From: an uncultured Caulobacterales bacterium
GTDB lineage: Bacteria; Pseudomonadota; Alphaproteobacteria; Caulobacterales; Maricaulaceae
Length of the DNA: 9,202 nucleotides
Assembly: GCA_937981945.1 (NCBI GenBank)
Contig: CALJNJ010000227.1
Location: 1 to 9,202 of the forward strand
Reading direction: 5' to 3'
In this document: positions 1 through 6,155 of the stretch, piece by piece
Layout of the letters: the number at the start of each line of letters is the position of its first letter
How positions within the stretch are numbered: the first letter of the stretch is position 1
Made by a program: the position numbers and the translations under genes
Notes under the pieces: model-generated
What the model saw: the letters and a program-made list of their open reading frames with translations, nothing else
Databases searched by the model: none
Told to the model about the DNA's origin: nothing

Positions 1-38
1 AAATAAGCTTCAAAGCTTAAACATTTAAAGAATTTATC

Positions 39-65
39 GAGCTCCCTCTTGGGGGCTCTTTTTTT
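39..65 (+). terminator. Rho-independent terminator of an off-window upstream gene
   Basis: An 8-bp stem (GAGCTCCC at 39-46 with GGGGGCTC at 51-58, one T-G wobble) encloses a TCTT loop and is followed directly by seven T residues (59-65). This is the standard form of an intrinsic terminator read on the + strand. It would end transcription of a gene lying to the left of the window, and it separates that gene from the sigma-factor gene 50 nt further on. Confidence 0.85.
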
Positions 66-96
66 GAACCATTTTCCGGGTTTTGCTGACTATACT
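64..96 (+). promoter_or_regulatory. Possible promoter region for the sigma-factor operon
   Basis: Between the terminator and the sigma gene there is a TATACT hexamer at 91-96 (5 of 6 to the sigma-70 -10 consensus). Upstream lies TTGAAC at 64-69, but the spacing of 21 nt is too long for a normal sigma-70 promoter. The GAACC core at 66-70 also resembles the AAC-containing -35 elements used by ECF sigma factors, which often control their own gene. Neither reading is clean, and GAACC abuts the T-tract of the terminator. This is a tentative call. Confidence 0.25.
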
Positions 97-114
97 CATA
101 GCAACTGAATTGGA

Positions 115-684
115 ATGGCCGTGAGTACAACGCGCTCAGATAAGGAAAAAGCCCTGGATGCCTATCAAGCCATTTTGGCGATGGATGGCGATCGGCGCGC
201 TTTTAATCTTTTATTGAAGCGCTGGCATCCCAGATTTTTGCGCCTGTCTTATTATCTGACAGGTCATAAAGAAGATGCCGAAGATGTTCTCCAGGATGCC
301 CTTTTGACCATCGCCAAAAACATTGGACGTTTACGGGAGCCTGAGCTGTTCGGGTCTTGGGCCTGCACGATTATCAGACGGCGTGCTGCCGACAAAATTA
401 AAACGGCGACCAAACACCGCCGGACGGCCAAGGCCATTACGGAGCTGCCGGTCCTCGCCTCTGCCGACCCCGAAACCGGACTGTCGCTGAAACAAATATT
501 AGAGAGCTTATCCCCTCAGGACAGCCGGCTCATGCGTCTGTCTTATGTCGCCGGCTTTACAGCCGATGAGATCGGCGCCGGATTGGGGATCCCTCCCGGC
601 ACGGTCAAATCACGCTTGTTCCATATTCGCAAAAAACTTCAACAATCCGTTAACCCGAAAGGAGATCAAAATGTCAAATTTTGA
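115..684 (+). CDS. ECF-type sigma-70 family RNA polymerase sigma factor
   Basis: A 189-aa sigma factor with only regions 2 and 4, the ECF layout; it should direct core RNA polymerase to a small regulon. Region 2 covers about residues 27-97, with the DAEDVLQDALLTIAKN helix at 54-69. Region 4 covers about 128-177, with a helix-turn-helix ending in GIPPGTVKSRLFHIRKKL. No extra C-terminal domain is present, and no ECF group is assigned. The start is uncertain: ATG at 115 has GGA directly against it, whereas GTG at 121 has GGA six nt upstream, so the protein may begin two residues later. The 3' end overlaps the next gene by 14 nt, and that gene's ribosome site AAGGAG lies inside this one, which suggests translational coupling. 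The overlapping membrane protein may control its activity; this is inferred. Confidence 0.9.
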   Translation: MAVSTTRSDKEKALDAYQAILAMDGDRRAFNLLLKRWHPRFLRLSYYLTGHKEDAEDVLQDALLTIAKNIGRLREPELFGSWACTIIRRRAADKIKTATKHRRTAKAITELPVLASADPETGLSLKQILESLSPQDSRLMRLSYVAGFTADEIGAGLGIPPGTVKSRLFHIRKKLQQSVNPKGDQNVKF

Positions 685-1027
685 AAACGATTTAAAACAA
701 ACTTTATCCGGTGAAGATGAGCGCTTTATCAAAGATTCATTTGATGAGGGGTTTTACGCCTCGGTCTTTGACAGCCTGACCGACAAGAGCAGTATTTATC
801 GCTGGACTTGGGTCGGCATATTTTTGTTCAGCGGAATTTTATTTTTCGCTATTTGGAAGTTTTTCCAGGCAGACACGATCAAAGATCAAATCATGTGGGC
901 GGCGCTCGCGATTATGGGTAACTCTGCGCAAATCGCCCTAAAAATTTGGTTCAATATGCGTCTCAGCCGCCGTGATATTCTGCGGGAGCTGAAAAAAACT
1001 CAATTAGCGATCGCCGCGGCACGGTAA
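671..1027 (+). CDS. Small two-TM membrane protein, DUF6768-like; candidate sigma partner
   Basis: A 118-aa protein. Residues 1-43 are hydrophilic and probably cytosolic. Two hydrophobic segments follow at about 45-65 (starting WTWVGIFLF) and 74-95 (starting IMWAALAIM), then a basic tail with SRRDILRELKKTQLAIA. The layout and the tail resemble DUF6768 proteins, which are recalled as neighbours of ECF sigma genes; that family match is from memory and not searched. The start is ATG 671, seven nt after a strong AAGGAG (659-664) within the sigma gene. A longer reading from 545 would simply run through the sigma gene in another frame. There is no zinc anti-sigma HxxxCxxC motif and no Asp-rich anti-sigma domain, so an anti-sigma role is inferred from the overlap only. 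It could instead be a membrane sensor or a regulon member. Confidence 0.85.
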   Translation: MSNFENDLKQTLSGEDERFIKDSFDEGFYASVFDSLTDKSSIYRWTWVGIFLFSGILFFAIWKFFQADTIKDQIMWAALAIMGNSAQIALKIWFNMRLSRRDILRELKKTQLAIAAAR

Positions 1028-1063
1028 GACCTTCCGCTTCATATTAATAATTTATAAGACACT

Positions 1064-1100
1064 CAGCCTATCATTTTGGAGACGGCTAATTTATAGGCTG
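1064..1100 (+). promoter_or_regulatory. Inverted repeat / possible leader hairpin before the DUF547 gene
   Basis: CAGCCTAT (1064-1071) and ATAGGCTG (1093-1100) are perfect 8-bp inverted arms around a 21-nt loop. The 3' arm ends four nt before the ATG at 1105 and contains the only AGG near that start. A better GGAG (1078-1081) sits in the loop, 23 nt from the ATG. Part of the 5' arm (AGCC) could also pair with GGCT at 1084-1087, so alternative folds are possible. No T-tract follows, so it is not an intrinsic terminator. It may modulate translation or be a dyad operator; both are inferences. Confidence 0.45.
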
Positions 1101-1104
1101 GCAT

Positions 1105-2238
1105 ATGAGAGCACTTTTATTACTGGCTTTGTCAGCGGCCCCATTTGTTTTTACCCCGACAGCGTTCGCTGAAGAGCTTCGGGTCAACACGGTCGCCGCC
1201 GCTGATATTTCAGCAGCTTTCAGACCTGCGGCTGAGACATCCCGCAAAAAACTGGACTATACATTTCTGGATGACATGCTGGATGTGTCCGTCGTCAGTT
1301 TAGGTCCATCAGACCGGCGCCGAAAATCCCGTCCGCCGGTTATGACCGGGTCAAAAATTGTGACCGGTCATATTTCGGCCTACCGGCTCGAAGGCAATCG
1401 CATTACCTATCACTTCCTCAACGAATCTTATCTGGAAGATTTGATTTTGTATCGGCAGGAATTGGAGCAGTTGGGAGGCAATATAGGCCTGACGAATTTG
1501 TCAAAAAAGGAACAATTAGCCTATTGGTTTAATCTTCATAATGTCGCGATGATCGAACAAGTCCTTAAAGACTATTATACGAAATATCCAAGCCGCATTA
1601 AAATCGGCGAGGTTCCTTTGGATGACGCAAAAATTCTAAACGTCAAAAACATTCCGCTCAGCCTCAGGGACATCAGAGAAAAAATTGTTTTCCCAAACTG
1701 GAAAAACCCTGACGTTATTTATGGGTTTTATCGCGGCGATATAGGATCGCCGGCTATTCAGACTTTTGCTTATTCCGGTGAGAATGTAGATACTCTGCTT
1801 AAGCTGCAAGGCTATGAATTCGTCAACGCGCTTCGGGGCTTTAATTTAAGTGAAAAAGCCAGAAGAGTATCGAAACTGTACCATGAAGCCCGTCAATTTT
1901 ACTTTCAGGATTGGGAGAATGATATCGAGGCCCATCTTCTAAAATATGCGCGAGATGATGTGGCAGAAGAGGTCCGAACGCAAAAGCCGGTTATCGTGGA
2001 TGAATATGATGACTTCATCGGTGATTTAGTTGGCGGTCAAAGGCCTCGCGCAGGATTGTTTCGTCTAAAGACCGCTGCCGGATTTCCGCTTGATAGCCAA
2101 ATCCCGTTTGAAGCGCAGCGATTGATCAGCGAAAATAAAATCAAATATGACACGCTTAAAGCCAAGGGTCTGATACAGCGCGGGACCGTTATTATCGAAG
2201 ATATTGAAACCCGCGATCCGGATGCACCCGATCCTTAA
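1105..2238 (+). CDS. Secreted DUF547 domain protein
   Basis: A 377-aa exported protein. Residues 1-22 form a Sec signal peptide with a basic N-tip (MRA), a Leu/Ala core and the cleavage motif AFA before EEL. The DUF547 domain covers about 105-248: YLEDLILYRQEL, the QLAYWFNLHN motif (137-146), IPLSLRDIRE, and the GSPAIQTFAYSG segment that corresponds to the usual (S)SPA block. The mature protein has no cysteine, so a Cys-dependent activity is excluded. DUF547 has no settled biochemical role. Residues 250-377 are charged and lack a recognisable domain. The start follows a 77-nt spacer with a weak ribosome site, but the signal peptide supports it. The next gene begins 2 nt after the stop, so the two are probably made together and may act on the same envelope process. 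Confidence 0.85.
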   Translation: MRALLLLALSAAPFVFTPTAFAEELRVNTVAAADISAAFRPAAETSRKKLDYTFLDDMLDVSVVSLGPSDRRRKSRPPVMTGSKIVTGHISAYRLEGNRITYHFLNESYLEDLILYRQELEQLGGNIGLTNLSKKEQLAYWFNLHNVAMIEQVLKDYYTKYPSRIKIGEVPLDDAKILNVKNIPLSLRDIREKIVFPNWKNPDVIYGFYRGDIGSPAIQTFAYSGENVDTLLKLQGYEFVNALRGFNLSEKARRVSKLYHEARQFYFQDWENDIEAHLLKYARDDVAEEVRTQKPVIVDEYDDFIGDLVGGQRPRAGLFRLKTAAGFPLDSQIPFEAQRLISENKIKYDTLKAKGLIQRGTVIIEDIETRDPDAPDP

Positions 2239-2240
2239 TT

Positions 2241-3545
2241 ATGATCCAAAACCGAGTTACCGCATTACGAGACTTGCCTGATCAAGAGCTCTTGGAAAAA
2301 TACTGTAGGAGCGGGTATCGGATGTTTAAACACCGCCCGAGTGGTGTTTATTTTTTAGATCTGCCGGGCGATACGGAAACGCCGTTTGAGCAGCTCATCG
2401 ATGAGGCTGTTTTGCAGCCCGAAAAAGCCTATGATATTTCCTTTCTGACGGCGTTTAAAAAAGCAAATCCTGAACTTATGCATGATGTTATTCTGCATGA
2501 TTATGTGGTTGAGGACGCGCTCTGGGTCAGTGAAATTTTTCAGACCTCGGTTTTATCTTCCTACGCTAATGATGAAGATTGTGATTTTCTGGCCGTCGCT
2601 GAAAACGGCAAGCTGAAGCGCCTTCGCATCAAAGCCGGGCGCCGGGAATTACGACAATTAGGCGAAGACGAGGCGCGGGCGATAATAACGGAAATTGCGG
2701 CCGTGAAAATTCTGCCCGATGAAGATGATGACGGCGTTTTCGAATATGAAGATTTTGAAGCGCTCCAATCAGAAGACGAGCCTCTCCGGCTGTTGCCCTA
2801 TCATCGATATTTCGAAGGCGAGTTGTCCCGGCAAGCCATTTTTAAAACGCTGTCCTCAGAGCCGGGTAATTACATACCCAATCTGATGTTTCGCAATATT
2901 CACATTGAGTTTCAGGAAGTGTTTGGCCATGAAGCGCCTGATTTCTTCGATCCTCAATCTCAGGATTTCGAGCTTGTCAGCAGCTTCTCCCCCGATCCAA
3001 ATCCGGCGGGAAATATTCTAAGATTTATAGCCGGGGTGTTGGTCCTTCCCTTCGCGCTCACAGGCGCATTGGTTTTGAAACTTTTTGGAAACAAAAGATC
3101 AGGGCAGGGATTGAAGGTGATCATTGGCGGGCTTGTTTTGGCGCTGATCGCCTTTTCCTATTTTTTGGGACCGGAGGGACCGCCTGAAACCGATGGATTT
3201 GAAGCGCAGTGCTTGTCGCAAGGCGGCGAAGCCAAAAGCGAAAAATCCTGTGAAATAGACGGGCAAAATTTTACAAAAATGGATCTGCCGGGTGAAACCG
3301 GTGACCTGACAAAACTGGGCGTCACGGTCAGTGCCGATAAAGCGCCCTGTAAAACTAATCCGGGGCAATGCCTGTTAATTGACGAAGCTGTTTTTGAGGG
3401 GACCATTAAAGCGTTCTCCCACAAACCCGGCGTCAAAAGCCTGGTTATCATAGAACGCAGGCAGCTCTGTCACCCCTTTAGGGATGCAGACTGCAGTATT
3501 GAAACCGCCTATGCATATGAGGCGGTACGGCAGATTGATCTTTAG
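2241..3545 (+). CDS. Unrecognised membrane protein with acidic N-terminal half and six-Cys C-terminal domain
   Basis: A 434-aa protein that I do not recognise. Residues 1-250 are soluble and acidic, with a stretch of Asp/Glu at about 159-180 (including DEDDDGVFEYEDFE), and have no signal peptide. Two hydrophobic segments follow at about 258-282 and 292-309, joined by a short basic turn (GNKRSGQGLK). The tail (310-434) has six cysteines at 324, 337, 370, 377, 410 and 418, a pattern that suggests disulfides outside the cytoplasm. Topology is puzzling: the basic turn suggests an inside loop, which would put both ends outside, but the N-terminal half has no export signal. ATG 2241 lies 2 nt after the DUF547 stop with no Shine-Dalgarno, so translation is probably coupled. 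It ends one base from the convergent small gene at 3547. Confidence 0.8.
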   Translation: MIQNRVTALRDLPDQELLEKYCRSGYRMFKHRPSGVYFLDLPGDTETPFEQLIDEAVLQPEKAYDISFLTAFKKANPELMHDVILHDYVVEDALWVSEIFQTSVLSSYANDEDCDFLAVAENGKLKRLRIKAGRRELRQLGEDEARAIITEIAAVKILPDEDDDGVFEYEDFEALQSEDEPLRLLPYHRYFEGELSRQAIFKTLSSEPGNYIPNLMFRNIHIEFQEVFGHEAPDFFDPQSQDFELVSSFSPDPNPAGNILRFIAGVLVLPFALTGALVLKLFGNKRSGQGLKVIIGGLVLALIAFSYFLGPEGPPETDGFEAQCLSQGGEAKSEKSCEIDGQNFTKMDLPGETGDLTKLGVTVSADKAPCKTNPGQCLLIDEAVFEGTIKAFSHKPGVKSLVIIERRQLCHPFRDADCSIETAYAYEAVRQIDL

Positions 3546-3551
3546 ATCAGT
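3534..3551. other. Small dyad over the convergent stop codons
   Basis: ATTGATC (3534-3540) and GATCAGT (3545-3551) pair with one wobble around a TTTA loop. The + strand stop TAG (3543-3545) and the - strand stop TGA (3547-3549) both lie inside it. There is no T-tract on either strand, so it is not a convincing intrinsic terminator. It might still slow polymerase or stabilise the 3' ends of the two converging transcripts. Confidence 0.3.
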
Positions 3552-3645
3552 CTTCCTGTTGGTAGTGCTTGATGGACATGGTGTAACCCACGTAAAGCGC
3601 AGCCCAAACAGCTAACATACCCAAGAATGAACCAAGCTGTTCCAT
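3547..3645 (-). CDS. 32-aa single-TM membrane micro-protein downstream of ftsK
   Basis: A short open frame of 32 codons plus TGA, starting MEQLGSFLGMLAV and ending SIKHYQQED. Residues 5-23 form one hydrophobic helix (Leu, Ala, Val, Trp, Tyr, Gly). The N-tip is slightly acidic, and the tail after the helix carries Lys and His followed by QQED. The basic residue after the helix suggests an N-out/C-in single-pass orientation, though with few charges to judge by. Translation is well supported: GGGAGG (3651-3656, complement) lies five nt before the ATG. The ATG is 20 nt after the ftsK stop, so it is probably the last gene of the ftsK transcript. I do not recognise a family. Size and shape recall accessory subunits such as CydX or CcoQ, but the sequence does not match either. 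A division-linked role is inferred from position only. Confidence 0.7.
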   Translation of the reverse strand: MEQLGSFLGMLAVWAALYVGYTMSIKHYQQED

Positions 3646-3650
3646 AGTTT

Positions 3651-3656
3651 CCTCCC
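3651..3656 (-). promoter_or_regulatory. Strong ribosome binding site of the 32-aa gene
   Basis: On the - strand this reads GGGAGG followed by AAACT and then ATG. It is one of the best Shine-Dalgarno matches in the window, with optimal five-nt spacing, and it lies in the 20-nt gap between the ftsK stop and the short frame. It is the main argument that the frame is translated. Confidence 0.75.
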
Positions 3657-3665
3657 TTTAAATTC

Positions 3666-6047
3666 CTAGTAACCGCCTTGTTCCGGCAGAAAAATCTCCC
3701 GTTTTCCGCCGGCGCCTGACGGTCCGATCATGCCTTCTTCTTCCATGCGCTCAATCAGATTGGCGGCGCGGTTATAACCGATGGACAAACGTCTTTGAAT
3801 ATAGCTGGTGGAGGCCTTTCGGTCTTTGGCCACAATGGCGACAGCCTGATCAAACAATGAATTGGCTTCGCCGCCGCTATCGTCGCCGCTACTGATTTCT
3901 TCCGGCTCTGCCGTAATGTCTTCCAAATAACTTGGTGTGCCCTGTGCTTTGACAAAGGCTGCGATTTTTTCAACTTCGCCGTCAGAAATAAACGGCCCGT
4001 GAAGGCGGCGCGGTCGGCCGGTTCCCATAAAGAGCATGTCGCCATTACCGAGGAGCTGTTCGGCCCCTGTCTCACCCAAAATCGTTCGGCTATCAATGGA
4101 AGAGCCCACGCGGAATGCAACCCTTGTGGGGAAGTTGGCTTTAATGGTGCCTGTGATTACGTCCACGGACGGTCTTTGTGTTGCCATGATCATGTGAATG
4201 CCGGCTGCCCGCGCCATTTGCGCCAAGCGCTGAACCGTGCCTTCAATGTCTTTACCGGCAACCATCATCAAGTCAGCCATTTCATCAATGATCACCACGA
4301 TATAAGGCATAGGCTCAAAATTGAGCTCTTCGGTTTCATAGGTCGGCTCGCCGGTCTCTTTGTCATAACCGGTCATTACCGTGCGCGTCATGACTTCGTT
4401 TTTGCGTTTCGCTTCGGCCACTTTCTCATTATAGCCCGCCATATTCCGAACGCCCATTTTGGCCATTTTGCGGTAGCGGTCTTCCATCTCCCGAACAGTC
4501 CATTTCAGAGCAACAACGGCCTTTTTCGGTTCAGTGACAACAGGGGTCAATAAATGAGGAATGCCGTCATAGACAGAAAGCTCGAGCATTTTCGGATCGA
4601 TCATAATGAACTTACATTCGTCCGGCGTCATTTTGTACATGAGCGATAAGATCATGGCGTTGATGGCCACGGATTTACCGGAGCCTGTTGTACCTGCCAC
4701 TAATAGGTGAGGCATTTTTGACAGATCAGCAATATAGGCCGAACCGCCAATATCTTCACCCATAATCAGAGGAAGGCCTGCCTCACTGTTCACATAGGTT
4801 TCGGTTTGCAGCATGCTTTTCAGCCAAACTGTTTCCCGGCGCCTGTTAGGCAGCTCCACGCCCATGGCATTGCGGCCCGGAACGACCGCGATACGGGCCG
4901 ATTCCGCGCTCATGTTTCGCGCAATGTCCGGGGCCAAATTTATGACCCGCTGGGACTTAACACCGGGCGCCGGTTCAAATTCAAACAAAGTGACAACAGG
5001 ACCCGGCCGCACGGCGCCCATTTCGCCTTTAATGCCGTAATCTTCCATCACCCGGTGCAAATCTTCGGACGCGCGGCGCAGGGCCATATCGTCATGCTGG
5101 GTTTTACGCGGCGGCGGCGTCTTCATTAAATCAGGGCCGGGCAAGACATAATCAGAGCCTTCCGGGAAATGAAACTCCGGCTTTTTGGCGCGCGGCTTAC
5201 GTTTACGTTTTTTGGGTGCAGGCGCGGGCATAGGCTCAGGGGCTGCATATTGGATCTGTGCCGGTGCAGGCGCCGCAGGCCTGATCGGCTCATCCGGTAT
5301 ATCCCGCAGCAAGCTCGCAATCGTTTCGCCGTCATGGTCCTGACCGTAATCTTTGGCGATTTTCGTCCGTATCCAATTGAACAGGCCGTCCAGCTTAACA
5401 CGTATAGTCGCCCAAACCATCAGCACGGCTTCCCAAATATCCAAAATGTCTTTGCTGACAATGCCGGCAAAACGGGCAAAGCTGAAGGCGGCAATTAAAA
5501 ATGTGATAAAGGCGGCGACAAAGCCTGAAACCGGAATATTGAACCGGTCGAGAGCCCCCTTAAAGGAGAGAAAAATACCGTCGCCGAACCAGCCCCCCAG
5601 ACCCGTCGCCATAGGCCAGCTTTGCGGTATGGGAAATCCGGATAATGTGGCCGTCCCGAAAACAATAACGGCCAGCGCCAGAATGAAATGACCGATGCGG
5701 TCCAGCCGGGCTTTAAATTTGCGCGGCTTAAATATGCCGCGAATGCCTGAGGATAGCGCTAAGAGCCCCGCGATAACAGCGCCGTGCCCCATAAATTGCA
5801 TGAGAAAATTGGCGTATCCGGCTCCGGAGCTGCCGAGCGCGTTTTGAATAACACCAATGCCGGCGGTGTCGCCGGTTGAATCAAACGGATTATAGGTCAA
5901 AACCGCGCCTAATGTGAATATTCCCAGTCCGATCAACAGGAGCGAAACCACAGCGCGGCGGAATAAACCGGGCGCCGTGTCCAAATCCTGCATCAGGCTC
6001 TGAGCATAGTCGGCATCGTAGTTTGCGGTGGCGCTGGGTGGCGGCAT
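3666..6047 (-). CDS. ftsK: DNA translocase FtsK
   Basis: A septum-located ATP-driven DNA pump that clears the chromosome terminus at division and stimulates XerCD/dif resolution; 793 aa, a usual length for alphaproteobacterial FtsK. Residues are numbered from the proposed start. The N-terminal membrane domain has four TM helices at about 32-52, 81-103, 117-137 and 171-194. A linker (about 200-295) is Pro/Ala-rich and ends in a [11 protein letters not shown] basic patch. The motor follows, with Walker A GTTGSGKS (452-459), Walker B VVIIDE (584-589), and the [20 protein letters not shown] segment. The C-terminal gamma winged helix (about 730-790, [24 protein letters not shown]) reads KOPS sites. 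The ATG at 6047 is chosen because GAGGGA precedes it; a TTG at 6068 would add seven residues but has no ribosome site. It lies downstream of pyrD after a spacer of about 104 nt and upstream of the 32-aa gene. Confidence 0.97.
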   Translation of the reverse strand: MPPPSATANYDADYAQSLMQDLDTAPGLFRRAVVSLLLIGLGIFTLGAVLTYNPFDSTGDTAGIGVIQNALGSSGAGYANFLMQFMGHGAVIAGLLALSSGIRGIFKPRKFKARLDRIGHFILALAVIVFGTATLSGFPIPQSWPMATGLGGWFGDGIFLSFKGALDRFNIPVSGFVAAFITFLIAAFSFARFAGIVSKDILDIWEAVLMVWATIRVKLDGLFNWIRTKIAKDYGQDHDGETIASLLRDIPDEPIRPAAPAPAQIQYAAPEPMPAPAPKKRKRKPRAKKPEFHFPEGSDYVLPGPDLMKTPPPRKTQHDDMALRRASEDLHRVMEDYGIKGEMGAVRPGPVVTLFEFEPAPGVKSQRVINLAPDIARNMSAESARIAVVPGRNAMGVELPNRRRETVWLKSMLQTETYVNSEAGLPLIMGEDIGGSAYIADLSKMPHLLVAGTTGSGKSVAINAMILSLMYKMTPDECKFIMIDPKMLELSVYDGIPHLLTPVVTEPKKAVVALKWTVREMEDRYRKMAKMGVRNMAGYNEKVAEAKRKNEVMTRTVMTGYDKETGEPTYETEELNFEPMPYIVVIIDEMADLMMVAGKDIEGTVQRLAQMARAAGIHMIMATQRPSVDVITGTIKANFPTRVAFRVGSSIDSRTILGETGAEQLLGNGDMLFMGTGRPRRLHGPFISDGEVEKIAAFVKAQGTPSYLEDITAEPEEISSGDDSGGEANSLFDQAVAIVAKDRKASTSYIQRRLSIGYNRAANLIERMEEEGMIGPSGAGGKREIFLPEQGGY

Positions 6048-6050
6048 GAG

Positions 6051-6056
6051 TCCCTC
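6051..6056 (-). promoter_or_regulatory. Ribosome binding site that decides the ftsK start
   Basis: The - strand reads GAGGGA then CTC then ATG (6047-6045), which places GAGG five nt before the start. The alternative TTG at 6068 is preceded by CTATCTGTTAAC, with no purine-rich site. This favours the shorter 793-aa FtsK beginning [11 protein letters not shown]. Confidence 0.65.
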
Positions 6057-6068
6057 ATTGATCTGCAA

Positions 6069-6155
6069 GTTAACAGATAGTGAATGAGAGGGGTAAACCG
6101 CCGGTTAATGCCTATGGTTAATTCTTACCTGCGATCTGCCAAAAAAGCTGGTTAA
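6069..6155 (-). promoter_or_regulatory. ftsK upstream region with repeated TTAACC half-sites (possible CtrA sites)
   Basis: The spacer between pyrD and ftsK carries TTAACC on the - strand at 6150-6155 (covering the pyrD stop), 6116-6121 (as TTAACCAT) and 6103-6108, plus TTAAC within GTTAAC at 6069-6074. All face ftsK. The alphaproteobacterial cell-cycle regulator CtrA binds TTAA-N7-TTAA and also TTAACCAT-like half-sites; here the closest pair is TTAA-N9-TTAA, so the full consensus is not met. The region probably contains an ftsK promoter separate from the pyrD run, but no clear -35/-10 pair is visible. Confidence 0.4.

Noticed and set aside
7..20. Paired AAGCTT motifs near the left edge
   Set aside because: Each is a 6-bp palindrome in A/T-rich sequence; two copies this close give no further structure and look accidental.
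545..670. Longer start for the DUF6768-like gene at 545
   Set aside because: The extra 42 residues run through the sigma gene out of frame, and the strong AAGGAG site points to ATG 671.
3099..3451. Two - strand frames of 89 and 97 codons opposite the 434-aa gene
   Set aside because: They overlap each other and the real gene, with low-complexity compositions typical of antisense shadows.
3534..3551. Dyad over the convergent stops considered as a bidirectional terminator
   Set aside because: The stem is short and A/T-rich and has no T-tract on either strand, so it is listed only as a weak dyad.
3999..4553. 184-codon open frame on the + strand, antisense to ftsK
   Set aside because: It lies wholly opposite the FtsK motor domain, is rich in His/Phe/Asn as expected from an antisense reading, has no ribosome site, and FtsK is certain on the other strand.
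4806..5691. Several overlapping + strand frames of 75-112 codons, plus a 91-codon - strand frame at 5126-5401, across the ftsK linker and membrane domain
   Set aside because: All overlap the well-supported ftsK frame, have Arg/Pro/Ser-rich shadow compositions and show no domain or ribosome site.
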